A DNA stretch of 20,758 nt, from contig DAOUUT010000025.1 of NCBI GenBank assembly GCA_030668025.1, forward strand, positions 1-20,758. Reading direction: 5' to 3'. This DNA is from Promethearchaeota archaeon. Its GTDB lineage: Archaea; Asgardarchaeota; Lokiarchaeia; Sigynarchaeales; SOKP01. The notes beneath the pieces were generated by a model that was not told the DNA's origin, ran no database searches, and saw only the letters and a program-made list of their open reading frames with translations. This document shows, piece after piece, positions 7,110 to 15,140 of the stretch (position 1 is its first letter; every line of letters begins with the position of its first letter). The position numbers and the translations under genes were made by a program.

Positions 7110-8609
7110 ATGACTGAGAATCAAACTGAAAAAGAGCAACCTCATTCTCAATACGATTATTCTTTTGATTTTATTCAAAAGAAACTCGAGGGAAAAAAAG
7201 ACTCCTATGGAATGTTAATGAAAGAAATTGTGCGCGCAGGTATCTGCACGGAATGCGGGACATGTGCCGCAGTTTGTCCAGTTCTCGAGTGGGATGATAT
7301 AGCGGGGCAACCTAAATTAATAGGGAAATGTACGGGGTGTGGTATCTGTTATAACCAATGTCCAAGGACAATTACCGATCCTATCCAACTGATGGGAGAG
7401 TTCAAGACAGGATATGTAGCAAATACAGATGTCCCAGAAGTTATTGAAGGTCAAGATGGAGGAACTGTGACTTCTTTACTAATCTATTTATTTGAGGAAC
7501 ATTTAATTGATGCTGCAATCGTTGCAATGAAGGATCCTAGTAATCCGTGGCATCCCGTTTCTCAGATAATTACCAGTAAAGAGGACGCTATAAAAGCTTC
7601 CGGTTCGATTTACTGTCACACTCAAACTGTTGAAGCGTTAATGGATGCTATACGACAAGATTATAGATCAATAGCTTTTGTTGGTACGCCTTGTAATATC
7701 GATGCCGTAGATAAGATGATGAGTTCTCCGTCGGGGATGTTAAAATATTTTATGCGCGCTCACATTCTTAAAATTGGTTTGTTCTGTATGGATTCTTTCT
7801 CTCCAGAAGCACTTTATCAATTTTTCGAAAAAGATGGGATTGACCTTTCAAAAGTAGTTAAAATGGATATTAGTAAAGGAAAGTTTCACTTATATCACGA
7901 CGCTAAGGGAGAACCAATAAAATCATATTCCATCAAACAATTACATAAGTTTAAATCTCCAAGTTGTAATTTTTGCACAGATCTGACCGCCGAAAATGCG
8001 GATATTTCTGTTGGCTCAGTAGGTAGTGGGGCAAACAAAAACACAGTATTTGCAAGAACCGGAATTGGCTCTGAGATTATGGAAGATGCTGCCAAAAAAG
8101 GATATCTTAAAATTGAACCTTATAACGCTATAAATTTGAACGCAGTATTGTTTCTGGCTAAACTTAAAAAAGTTTCTCAATACAACATTCAAAAGCGTAA
8201 GGTCTTCATCGTTAGAGAGCCTATCGATAAAGAAAGCCCGAAAATTGAGACTAAACCTGAAGAAGAGAAACAGGCTACGAAACCACTCGGGACTAGAAAA
8301 TTCTTGCGCGTTTCTAAAGATATAAAGGAAGATGAAAAAATATTAAAAATCTCGTTAACTAACACTATAGGTTACCTTTTGGAAGACATCAAAATCAGAA
8401 TCGCTATAGTCGAAGAATTGTTTGAAAAGAAACCTTGGATAACTAATATTAGAGAATTATTCCCTTATGAAACTGTTGAGATAGGATATCCCTTAGAAAC
8501 TGAAGATAATGAAATAATTTACGGAAATGTATTAGTAGAGGCCTCAACTGAGGCGTTTGGAAAAGTTTTTTCAAAAACCTTTAAATTGACACCTAAAGAA
8601 AAAAAATAA
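7110..8609 (+). CDS. FrhB-family F420/ferredoxin oxidoreductase beta-type subunit with extra C-terminal beta-rich domain
   Basis: The protein has 499 residues. Residues 44-88 form a two-cluster ferredoxin: Cys 46/49/52/56 (CTECGTCAAVCP) and 74/77/80/84 (CTGCGICYNQCP). The coenzyme F420 hydrogenase/dehydrogenase beta-subunit fold follows, with EGQDGGTVTSLL near 110-121, FVGTPCNIDAV, KIGLFCMDSF and CNFCTDLTAENADISVGSVG. This family binds FAD and [4Fe-4S] clusters and moves electrons between ferredoxin, F420 or a partner dehydrogenase. Residues about 375-410 are a charged linker. About 410-499 look like an Ig-like beta-sandwich (KISLTNTIGYLLEDIKIRIAI ... YGNVLVEASTEAFGKVFSKTFKL), which a normal FrhB lacks. 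All cysteines are encoded by Cys codons, with no UGA. The Rag-like GTPase begins 62 nt downstream on the same strand, which suggests a two-gene operon. The physiological electron donor is not evident. Confidence 0.85.
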   Translation: MTENQTEKEQPHSQYDYSFDFIQKKLEGKKDSYGMLMKEIVRAGICTECGTCAAVCPVLEWDDIAGQPKLIGKCTGCGICYNQCPRTITDPIQLMGEFKTGYVANTDVPEVIEGQDGGTVTSLLIYLFEEHLIDAAIVAMKDPSNPWHPVSQIITSKEDAIKASGSIYCHTQTVEALMDAIRQDYRSIAFVGTPCNIDAVDKMMSSPSGMLKYFMRAHILKIGLFCMDSFSPEALYQFFEKDGIDLSKVVKMDISKGKFHLYHDAKGEPIKSYSIKQLHKFKSPSCNFCTDLTAENADISVGSVGSGANKNTVFARTGIGSEIMEDAAKKGYLKIEPYNAINLNAVLFLAKLKKVSQYNIQKRKVFIVREPIDKESPKIETKPEEEKQATKPLGTRKFLRVSKDIKEDEKILKISLTNTIGYLLEDIKIRIAIVEELFEKKPWITNIRELFPYETVEIGYPLETEDNEIIYGNVLVEASTEAFGKVFSKTFKLTPKEKK

Positions 8610-8671
8610 TATTAGAATAATAAAATAAAAATAAATGAAATAAAGAATTATAAAAAACATAATAAAAAAAG

Positions 8672-9592
8672 GTGAAATGTACTATTAAAATAAGTTTAAC
8701 TGGCCTTGGAGGTTGCGGTAAGACAAGCTTATATTCAGTAGCGTTTGCTGAAAAAACGCCCGAAGACACAAAAAGACTTAGCCCGACAATACTTTATGAA
8801 ACTCGAAGGCATCCTTTTCTTGGTCTTCAAGTAGGGATTTTCGATTTTGGCGGTCAAGAGCAGTACCGTAACGAGTATATGGAAAAGCCCGAAGTATTTC
8901 GAGGAACGGATATTTTGATTTGTGTCGTTGATTTACACGACCCAAATTCCTTCGATCAAGCAAAAGAATATTTTGAGGGATTGTTGGATATACATCGGAA
9001 AAACAACGAAAAACCAAAAGTTTTGTTGTTCCTCCATAAGTTCGATACAACGGATTATCCTAAGGAACTTTTAGATACCAACGTTAAGCACGCTAAGGAA
9101 CTCTTTCTTGATACCTTTAAAGATTATGAGTTCGATTTAAAATTGACGAGCATTTATCAACAAGACGAATTAGCCAAGGTTTTTCGGGATATATTAATTT
9201 CGTCCTATAAAGATTTGAAAAAATCCGTAGAAAAAGCTGAAAGCCAACTAGAAGAAATTAAAGCAAAAATAATAATTTCTGATGTTTCTGGAAATGTCAT
9301 AGTCCATAACGTTCAAGGTGTAAGCAGTGGTTTGACACTTCGTGGAGATTTAAGAGATTTCATCGACGCGTGTAATACGGTAAGAGAGAACATCTTTATG
9401 TCTGACTCAGCTCAATTTAAGGGAATGAACGAGGATGGAAAAGAAATTGAGCTCCATATCTTTAAATACATTATTTCGGTACTCGTAATGAAAACAGGAG
9501 ATTTGGATAGAGACTCTCAAGATAAATTAAATATATTGTTAAAAGACATGAAACTATTTGCAGATTTGATCATCTCTGCGCATTCGGATTAA
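8672..9592 (+). CDS. Rag/Gtr-like small GTPase with roadblock/longin-like C-terminal domain
   Basis: The 306-residue protein starts at a GTG, with AAAAAAAG before it and no in-frame ATG upstream. The GTPase domain fills about 1-190. It has P-loop GLGGCGKT (11-18), switch-I Thr in SPT (T39), G3 DFGGQE (58-63) and G4 HKFD (122-125). HKxD in place of NKxD is characteristic of Rag/Gtr GTPases. The C-terminal 110 residues (about 195-306) begin with a helix, then beta strands IIISDVSGNVIVHN and IELHIFKYIISVLVMKTG and a final helix, consistent with a roadblock/longin fold. In eukaryotes Rag heterodimers control mTORC1 at lysosomes. Asgard archaea are known for many such GTPases, and their role there is not settled. 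There is no lipidation motif. The gene follows the FrhB-like gene at 62 nt and may be co-transcribed with it. Confidence 0.85.
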   Translation: MKCTIKISLTGLGGCGKTSLYSVAFAEKTPEDTKRLSPTILYETRRHPFLGLQVGIFDFGGQEQYRNEYMEKPEVFRGTDILICVVDLHDPNSFDQAKEYFEGLLDIHRKNNEKPKVLLFLHKFDTTDYPKELLDTNVKHAKELFLDTFKDYEFDLKLTSIYQQDELAKVFRDILISSYKDLKKSVEKAESQLEEIKAKIIISDVSGNVIVHNVQGVSSGLTLRGDLRDFIDACNTVRENIFMSDSAQFKGMNEDGKEIELHIFKYIISVLVMKTGDLDRDSQDKLNILLKDMKLFADLIISAHSD

Positions 9593-9708
9593 AATTCTCA
9601 CAGAATTAATTTAATTTTTACTTTTATCTATTTTTAGTATTCGAACTCTTTGAGTAAATGTTTTCGAAAAATTTTTTGAATTTGCATTATTTTTTTTAAT
9701 AGTATAAA

Positions 9709-10845
9709 ATGTCAGAAAAAGTCGAAGATCGAATAAAAGAATTAGAGGACCGATTGGCTTCCACCAAGGTAAACAAAGCTACGCAAAAAAGTATAAATTT
9801 CATTAAAGCACAACTAGCCAAACTCCGCGAAGATGTGATTCGCATTGCCAGTTCTAAAAAAGGTGGCGGCGCCGGCTTCGGTATTAAAAGAACAGGTGAT
9901 GCCCAAGTGGCATTCATTGGATTTCCCTCAGTAGGGAAATCTTCTTTATTAAATTTGCTAACTGAAGGTAATACTCAATCTAAAGTTGCTTCATATGATT
10001 TTACTACTGTTACAGCCATACCTGGTATGATGGATATCGAAGAAGCGAAAATTCAGCTTATTGATTTACCTGGAATAATTTTGGGTGCTGCTGCTGGTAA
10101 AGGGCGAGGAAAGGAAGTATTAGCAGTAGTACGCTCGGCAGAGTTAGTGTTAATTATACTATGTTTTCGTTCTGATGGAACGATTAATCTTTCTGATTTG
10201 ACAACTATTAGAATGGAGTTGAATAACGCAGGAATCCGGTTAAATACAAGACCACCTAAGATTGTAATTAAAGAGCGCACACGTGGAGGAATTCATTTTA
10301 CATATAAAGGTCACCAACTCATGGATGCTGAAGAAGTTAAATTTCTAATGAATGAACTTAAAGTCCGGAACGCAGGGGTTTATTTCTCTGAACCAGATAT
10401 TACACCCGATCAATTAATAGATTTCGTATTTGGAAATCGTATCTACACAAGAGAGTTTGTTGTAATTAATAAATCAGATTTAATGGAAACTCCAATTCCC
10501 CCTGAAAAGATTACAGAAGCAATTGGTCACGAACATTGGGTTATGATCTCAGCTAAAAATAAAGAAAATATTAATACACTTAAGCATAATATCTTTACGG
10601 AGCTAAATTTAATACGAGTGTTTTTGAAGCCACCAAGACAAGAAGCTGATATGGATGAGCCAATAATTATCCACCAAGGTGATACACTAGAGAAACTCTG
10701 TCTTAAAATTCACAAACGATTCGTAAGCGATTATCGCTACTCGTTAGTATGGGGGAAATCTGCTAAACACCCCGGTCAAAAATTTGATAACCTAGATCAC
10801 GTAATTGAGGATGGTGACATAATTTCGATTTATCTAAAGCGATAG
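9709..10845 (+). CDS. DRG-family (OBG-related) GTPase with TGS domain
   Basis: The protein has 378 residues, the usual DRG length. An N-terminal helical segment (1-60) ends in the glycine-rich basic GGGAGFGIKRTG. The G domain has P-loop GFPSVGKS (71-78), DFTTVTAIPG as switch I, G3 DLPG (119-122) followed by IILGAAAGKGRGKEVLAVVRSA, an inserted domain about 160-240, G4 NKSD (254-257) and G5 SAK (281-283). The C-terminal 60-65 residues are a TGS domain (IIIHQGDTLEKLCLKIHKRF ... VIEDGDIISIYLKR). DRG proteins bind ribosomes and assist translation in archaea and eukaryotes. The match in motif order and length is complete. The gene is about 116 nt downstream of the Rag-like GTPase and probably has its own promoter, since the gap is AT-rich with several T-runs. 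Confidence 0.93.
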   Translation: MSEKVEDRIKELEDRLASTKVNKATQKSINFIKAQLAKLREDVIRIASSKKGGGAGFGIKRTGDAQVAFIGFPSVGKSSLLNLLTEGNTQSKVASYDFTTVTAIPGMMDIEEAKIQLIDLPGIILGAAAGKGRGKEVLAVVRSAELVLIILCFRSDGTINLSDLTTIRMELNNAGIRLNTRPPKIVIKERTRGGIHFTYKGHQLMDAEEVKFLMNELKVRNAGVYFSEPDITPDQLIDFVFGNRIYTREFVVINKSDLMETPIPPEKITEAIGHEHWVMISAKNKENINTLKHNIFTELNLIRVFLKPPRQEADMDEPIIIHQGDTLEKLCLKIHKRFVSDYRYSLVWGKSAKHPGQKFDNLDHVIEDGDIISIYLKR

Positions 10846-10871
10846 TAGGAATTTTCATGGATTATTTATAA

Positions 10872-10884
10872 GAAATATTTAAAA
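10872..10884 (+). promoter_or_regulatory. BRE/TATA promoter of the split-barrel gene
   Basis: GAAATATTTAAAA is a good archaeal BRE plus TATA match, beginning 65 nt before the GTG at 10937. A start site about 25 nt downstream gives a leader of about 25-35 nt. Confidence 0.45.
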
Positions 10885-10936
10885 CTAATCTAACAATTCA
10901 ATTTATTATAAATCTAAATATTAATCAAACAAATTA

Positions 10937-11419
10937 GTGATCCAATTGTCATATACACAAGCTCCTCATTTAAATGATAAGGAAATAGATGATTTTTTGA
11001 AAGAAGCTCCGACGGCAAGAATATGCAGTATCAATGAAGATGGTACCATACATGGAGTTCCTGTTTGGTTCAAGTACGAAAGTGGACAATTTATTATAGC
11101 AACTCCAGAAAAAAGTCGAAAAGTTAGAAATATTGCTAAAAATAATAATGTCTCTTTAATAATTGATGTAGGTAGTCCAGCAATTAGGGGTGTTATAGTT
11201 TATGGTAAAGCTGAAGTAGATCTCAAAGCATGGGATTCAGATGCTATCAACTTGTTTGAGAAATACGTGTCAAGAGAAGAAGCTGAAAAGATGTGGCAAA
11301 TTAATAATGATTGGGCGAAATGGGTGAAAATTACGGTTAAAACAGAGAGCATGGCATCGTTTGATTACACTAAGGATGAGTTTTGGAAAGATGTAACAAA
11401 TAGAATGGGATGGGAGTGA
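10937..11419 (+). CDS. Pyridoxamine 5'-phosphate oxidase-like (FMN/F420 split-barrel) protein
   Basis: The protein has 160 residues. The start used is GTG; a TTG five codons in (SYTQAPHLN) is an alternative. The sequence has the split beta-barrel pattern: helix LNDKEIDDFLKE, then TARICSINEDGTIHGVPVWFKYESGQFIIATPEKSRKVRNIAKNNNVSLIIDVG, with the RKVRNIAKN segment that commonly contacts cofactor phosphate. Then come GVIVYGKAEVD and a C-terminal helix and strand ending WVKITVKTESMASFDYTK. Members bind FMN, F420 or heme and usually catalyse small redox reactions. The substrate is not predictable here. There is no signal peptide. It is preceded by its own promoter and followed by a 345-nt gap. Confidence 0.8.
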   Translation: MIQLSYTQAPHLNDKEIDDFLKEAPTARICSINEDGTIHGVPVWFKYESGQFIIATPEKSRKVRNIAKNNNVSLIIDVGSPAIRGVIVYGKAEVDLKAWDSDAINLFEKYVSREEAEKMWQINNDWAKWVKITVKTESMASFDYTKDEFWKDVTNRMGWE

Positions 11420-11764
11420 ATTTAAAAAGATCGTCGTCAAGATCTTCATACATCCGAATTCTTGCATAAATTGTTGAAGTATTTCACTCTTAATATCTAT
11501 ATTTTCTAAATTAAATGATGATGGGGGTTTTTTTTTTACTAATTTGAATACATCTATAATTTCAATTGTAATTATTTGAGTATTTAACTTTTTCGCGTAA
11601 TTTGACTCGATAATGTTTGAAAAAAATGATTATTTATAGGTATAAAACTATTTCTATTAAGAATTAATAAATATCCTCAAAGCAAATAATGGACTCCTAT
11701 AATGATATTAGTTGACAAAAAAATGTATTAATTAAATACATCAAAAAAAAAAAAGTATAAAAAA
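11420..11764. other. Gene-free intergenic region with a small hairpin and a T-run
   Basis: No convincing ORF or RNA gene is visible. AAGATC (11427-11432) and GATCTT (11441-11446) form a 6-bp inverted repeat just after the split-barrel stop. Ten T residues at 11528-11537 after a GGGGG tract look like an archaeal U-tract terminator for the upstream gene. TATTTATAGGTATAAAACTAT near 11630-11651 could hold a TATA element for the next gene, but a second AT-rich stretch near 11740 is equally possible. Confidence 0.4.
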
Positions 11765-12526
11765 ATGTCAAATATGGATGTTAGAAAAGATTTCTACGAA
11801 TTTGGAAAAAATATCCAAATTGTAGCAATTTGTACTGTTTTAAGTATAGTAACTGGTGTGACGGGCTTAATAGCGTTAATCTTTACGTTTATTGCTTTAG
11901 GAAATATCAAAAATGCAAATCTTAAATTAAATAACGAATATTTAGAAGAATTTCGTTCGAAGTACATTAAGGCTTTCATTTTAAGAATATGTGGTACAAT
12001 CGTGCTAATATTAGGAGTTATAAACTTAGTCCTCTTCTTCTTTATACCATATTATTTCAGCTCTTTTTGGATAATGATTTCTATAAGCGCAATTCTTATT
12101 TTAACGGGAATAACATTTGGAATAACCAGCTTGGTAGCTGAAATGAAAGCATGGGAAAGTTTGAAGCGATTCTTTGTAGAAAATAGGAGTATGTTTCCAG
12201 GTAGTATTTCTCATGAATTAATTGAAGGGTGTGATAAGTTAAAAACGGCTGCCTTATTGAATGCGTTAGGGTTTTTAATAATCACTATAATAGTGGGATT
12301 TATATATCAAGTTATAGGATATTTTAATTTAGCAAAATTGAATACATTGATAATATATGATATTCCAAAAACAACACCGATACAAGTATCACCGATACAA
12401 GTGAACTTACCAGAGTCCCGATCAAATGGCATAAACGAAGTAGCAAGCAAATTTTGCCCAAGTTGTGGAACCAAATTATCTGGTTTAGGAAAATTCTGTC
12501 CCTTATGCGGCTCGGATATTAGTTAA
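11765..12526 (+). CDS. Membrane protein with four predicted helices and C-terminal zinc ribbon
   Basis: The protein has 253 residues. Hydrophobic segments lie at about 17-47 (glycine-containing, long enough for a kinked helix), 69-95, 101-124 and 161-187. Between segments 3 and 4 is a charged 35-residue loop. A hydrophilic linker near 200-228 contains two copies of PIQV. The C-terminus is a zinc-ribbon knuckle pair: CPSC (231-234) and CPLC (245-248), KFCPSCGTKLSGLGKFCPLCGSDI. With this tail the last loop should face the cytoplasm. Small archaeal membrane proteins with a zinc-ribbon end are common and mostly uncharacterised, so no function is assigned. The stop is followed after 3 nt by a possible short membrane peptide gene, probably in the same transcript. 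Confidence 0.75.
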   Translation: MSNMDVRKDFYEFGKNIQIVAICTVLSIVTGVTGLIALIFTFIALGNIKNANLKLNNEYLEEFRSKYIKAFILRICGTIVLILGVINLVLFFFIPYYFSSFWIMISISAILILTGITFGITSLVAEMKAWESLKRFFVENRSMFPGSISHELIEGCDKLKTAALLNALGFLIITIIVGFIYQVIGYFNLAKLNTLIIYDIPKTTPIQVSPIQVNLPESRSNGINEVASKFCPSCGTKLSGLGKFCPLCGSDIS

Positions 12527-12529
12527 TAC

Positions 12530-12673
12530 ATGAATAAAAATTATTTCTTTTTTTCTGTTTTTATTTTATTTTTTATGCCTATCGTAATAAGTTTTATATT
12601 AGGTTTAATTGTTTTTATAGGATTCTTAGTGTTACCGCTTTATACCGGATTTTTGCACTTGGTTTCACAATAA
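12530..12673 (+). CDS. Possible small two-helix membrane peptide (47 aa)
   Basis: An ATG at 12530, 3 nt after the stop of the zinc-ribbon membrane protein, opens 47 codons: MNKNYFFFSVFILFFMPIVI, then SFILGLIVFIGFLVLPLYTG, ending FLHLVSQ. Nearly all residues are hydrophobic, with a Pro-containing break near residue 17, so it could be one long or two short membrane helices. The tight spacing suggests translational coupling to the gene before. T-rich DNA encodes Phe, Leu and Ile by chance, so this could be spurious. Confidence 0.45.
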   Translation: MNKNYFFFSVFILFFMPIVISFILGLIVFIGFLVLPLYTGFLHLVSQ

Positions 12674-12704
12674 CACTCAAATCAAAATAAATAAAAAATT
12701 GGTT

Positions 12705-13577
12705 TTAAGATTTTAAAGTTTCAAAAATTTCATCCAAGTGATTAAATGCAACGGAAAGATGTCCTTCATTCGGAAAGAAATATCCCTTACAATTTGGGAT
12801 TAACTCACACATCTTCCGTCCAAATGAATTCGGAACGAACACATCCATCTCACCATGCCATAAATATACCTGCAGATCTGATGAGATATCCTGTAAATCA
12901 AATCCCCATGGTTTTGCATATATTTTTTCTTCCATTACAACACCATCTAATCCGGGACGGAAAGCTTCTTTGGTTGCTTCTATAAAAATATTTAATAGTT
13001 GAGGATCTTGAAACAATATTCTATCTGGTTCGGGAAGTTTTTTAGCAAAATCTTCTATAGATTTTTGGTCTTCAAACGCTTTCATTTCTGCTTTTACTAT
13101 CGTTTTTATAAGGAATGGAAGTCTTCGCGAGATAAAGAAGGAAATACGATTCGATAGCATCATTCCCTTTCTACTCCAATTAATTAGTCCCATCCCAGCA
13201 ATTATACCGCAACACGTTAACCTTTCAGGGATTTTATACGCACAAGCAGCTGCGTAAGGCCCACCCCCTGAGATCCCCTCAACAACAAACTTGTTTAATC
13301 CTAAATGATCAGCAAGTTCGATAATATCGTCTGGCCAATCTAAAAGTTTTCGATTAGATAGAAAATCAGAAAGACCTACTCCTGGACGATCAACCGATAT
13401 GACGTGAATTCCATGTTCCTTTGATTTTTCGCTAAAAAATCTACCTTCAAGACGAGATCCGGGATGTCCATGGAAATGAAACATTGGTTTGCCGTTTAAG
13501 TCTCCATATTCTGCATATCCAAGATCTCGACCATCCTTTAATTGTAAAACTTGATCTTCATTATTAGATCTACCCAT
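12705..13577 (-). CDS. Alpha/beta hydrolase
   Basis: The 290-residue protein has the alpha/beta-hydrolase plan. The oxyanion region is HFHGHPGSRLEG (34-45). Strand and loop ISVDRPGVGLSDF is followed by the nucleophile elbow EGISGGGP with Ser103, acid residue Asp245 in LWHGEMDVFVP, and His273 in PNEGHLS. A helical cap occupies about 125-210. There is no signal peptide, so it is cytoplasmic. Enzymes of this type cleave esters, epoxides, lactones or C-C bonds, and the substrate cannot be told. The start ATG (13575-13577) is only about 28 nt from a TATA box (13601-13610), so the mRNA is probably leaderless. A 23-bp inverted repeat (13581-13603) lies exactly over the expected transcription start, hinting at repression by a dimeric regulator. 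Confidence 0.87.
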   Translation of the reverse strand: MGRSNNEDQVLQLKDGRDLGYAEYGDLNGKPMFHFHGHPGSRLEGRFFSEKSKEHGIHVISVDRPGVGLSDFLSNRKLLDWPDDIIELADHLGLNKFVVEGISGGGPYAAACAYKIPERLTCCGIIAGMGLINWSRKGMMLSNRISFFISRRLPFLIKTIVKAEMKAFEDQKSIEDFAKKLPEPDRILFQDPQLLNIFIEATKEAFRPGLDGVVMEEKIYAKPWGFDLQDISSDLQVYLWHGEMDVFVPNSFGRKMCELIPNCKGYFFPNEGHLSVAFNHLDEIFETLKS

Positions 13578-13580
13578 GTT

Positions 13581-13603
13581 ATATATTTAGATTCTAAATA
13601 TAT
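13581..13603. promoter_or_regulatory. 23-bp inverted repeat over the hydrolase start site (candidate operator)
   Basis: ATATATTTAGA (13581-13591) and TCTAAATATAT (13593-13603) are perfect 11-bp arms around one central T. The repeat lies between the TATA-like box and the ATG of the hydrolase gene. In an AT-rich region some self-complementarity is expected, but 11 of 11 matches including the internal G/C pair is unusual. Confidence 0.45.
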
Positions 13604-13610
13604 TTAAATC
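13601..13610 (-). promoter_or_regulatory. TATA box of the alpha/beta hydrolase gene
   Basis: The minus strand reads GATTTAAATA here. Its centre is about 28 nt before the ATG, the spacing that places the transcription start at or near the start codon (leaderless mRNA). It overlaps the end of the inverted repeat at 13603. Confidence 0.45.
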
Positions 13611-13724
13611 TTCTGTTTAAGTAATCTGTAAACATTACTTTATGATAATTATTCTATGAACCTAAAAAAATTGACATCCTAAAACTATAAAATGCTCCTA
13701 TTTTTTTATTTATAATTCCAACCT

Positions 13725-15125
13725 TTAGTAATACTCAATAGAAAAAGTTTCTAATTTTTTTATTGCTACTCGTTTTTGCTTCCATAGTTGGTCTGCTTTC
13801 TTTACCCATTGATCAAATTCGTTTGTATCCTCTGGAAAGGTTTCGTAATGTTTTTTAATTTTTCCAGCAAGTGAATTAGCTGATAGCAATTTTTTCACGT
13901 GTTTAAAGGATAGATGTCTCTTTAGCAAGCCGCCAATTAATTTAAACAGAAATTTAAGCATTTCGCCTAGACTCATGTCTTCTTCGTACTCTTTATTAGG
14001 TTCAGGAATTTCGTCTTCGTCCCCAGTTTTGTAAAGTAATCCTGATTTTAAGACGTAATCCCATTCTTTCGCTGAAAAGTTTAGAATACCAGATAGTTGC
14101 ATAAATAGGCTAGCAAATTTCGCACCTTGATCTCTATAATACTTTACATTAATGTCCCATAATCTCTCTTTAGAAATATACCCTTCTTCTTTAAGCGTAC
14201 TTTCAATTACATCTGCTGCAATCATGCACAAGTTCCAAGTAGCGGTTACTCCGTGCCCCGAAAATGGATAAGTAATTGCTGCAGCATCTCCAATGCAGAG
14301 TAATCCATCACCTACAAGAGTATAAGGAGGTCTTCTATAGGGAGTAAATCCTTGTTCTTCTTTAATAATTTCATAAGGAGGTAAGTGAGCTTTTCCAAGA
14401 AACTCTTCTCTTGATTTTCTAGCATTTTCGTAAGAACCTGGTTGCCCAACTCCCAAAATGGCACCATTTTCAATCTGACACGGACCGAACCATAACAGGT
14501 AGTATTGAAATCCTGTGTCGGGTAGTGGATGTTTTTCTTCTGGGTTTAACCACTTAATATATTGTAGAAGGACATACATCACACTACTTGGGTCCAGTTT
14601 AAAAGTTTCAATTCCGTAGTCTTGAGGTAAGGATGTTCTGATTGCGGCACCCGTACCTGATGCATCAACAACTAATCGAGCATGGTATTCAATTCTTTCC
14701 CCATTTTTTTTGGCTAAAACCCCTACTATCTTTCCGTCGTCAAAAATTAATTCTAAAAATTTACAAGAAAAAACAAGCTTTACTCCATCTGCTTCTAGCA
14801 CCTTATACATTCTATTTAAAAATGGTGTAAGACGCACAATAGTTTGAAGCGCTGTAATTTTAACTTCTGTCGTAAAATCCGTTGTTACTTGCGTGGAATG
14901 TTCTCGAATTTCAATACAGTCAGGGTCTCCTACTTTAAATGGTGGTATGCCAGCTTTCTTAATTCTATCGGTCTCAAAGTGGATAACATCTAACCTTTTA
15001 CCTACTTTTTCCCTCTCATCTTTTTCTATGGTTACAACTGAATAGCCCTTTTTAGTTAGTAGCCAACTGAGATACATTCCGGCAGTTCCAGCGCCTACGA
15101 CTAAAATATCGCATTTTTCAACCAT
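13725..15125 (-). CDS. FAD-dependent oxidoreductase, geranylgeranyl-reductase family
   Basis: The protein has 466 residues from the ATG at 15123-15125. A TTG five codons upstream is less likely because the FAD motif should sit near the N-terminus. The Rossmann motif GAGTAG lies at residues 11-16 (CDILVVGAGTAGMYLSWLL), with the acidic end of strand 2 at TIEKDE. DASGTGAAIR and the second FAD motif DGLLCIGDAAAITYPFSGHGVT are typical of the GGR / p-hydroxybenzoate-hydroxylase fold. In archaea such enzymes saturate geranylgeranyl chains of membrane lipids or related isoprenoids. The C-terminal 130 residues are helical and lysine-rich. Which isoprenoid is reduced cannot be told. The paralogue count in such genomes is often high, so equating it with the core lipid enzyme would be unsafe. 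No operon partner is visible: the hydrolase follows 147 nt downstream with its own promoter. Confidence 0.82.
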   Translation of the reverse strand: MVEKCDILVVGAGTAGMYLSWLLTKKGYSVVTIEKDEREKVGKRLDVIHFETDRIKKAGIPPFKVGDPDCIEIREHSTQVTTDFTTEVKITALQTIVRLTPFLNRMYKVLEADGVKLVFSCKFLELIFDDGKIVGVLAKKNGERIEYHARLVVDASGTGAAIRTSLPQDYGIETFKLDPSSVMYVLLQYIKWLNPEEKHPLPDTGFQYYLLWFGPCQIENGAILGVGQPGSYENARKSREEFLGKAHLPPYEIIKEEQGFTPYRRPPYTLVGDGLLCIGDAAAITYPFSGHGVTATWNLCMIAADVIESTLKEEGYISKERLWDINVKYYRDQGAKFASLFMQLSGILNFSAKEWDYVLKSGLLYKTGDEDEIPEPNKEYEEDMSLGEMLKFLFKLIGGLLKRHLSFKHVKKLLSANSLAGKIKKHYETFPEDTNEFDQWVKKADQLWKQKRVAIKKLETFSIEYY

Positions 15126-15140
15126 GATTTTTAATCTCAA

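Noticed and set aside
11427..11446. AAGATC/GATCTT hairpin as a terminator for the split-barrel gene
   Set aside because: The arms are only 6 bp and no T-run follows. The T-run at 11528-11537 is a better candidate.
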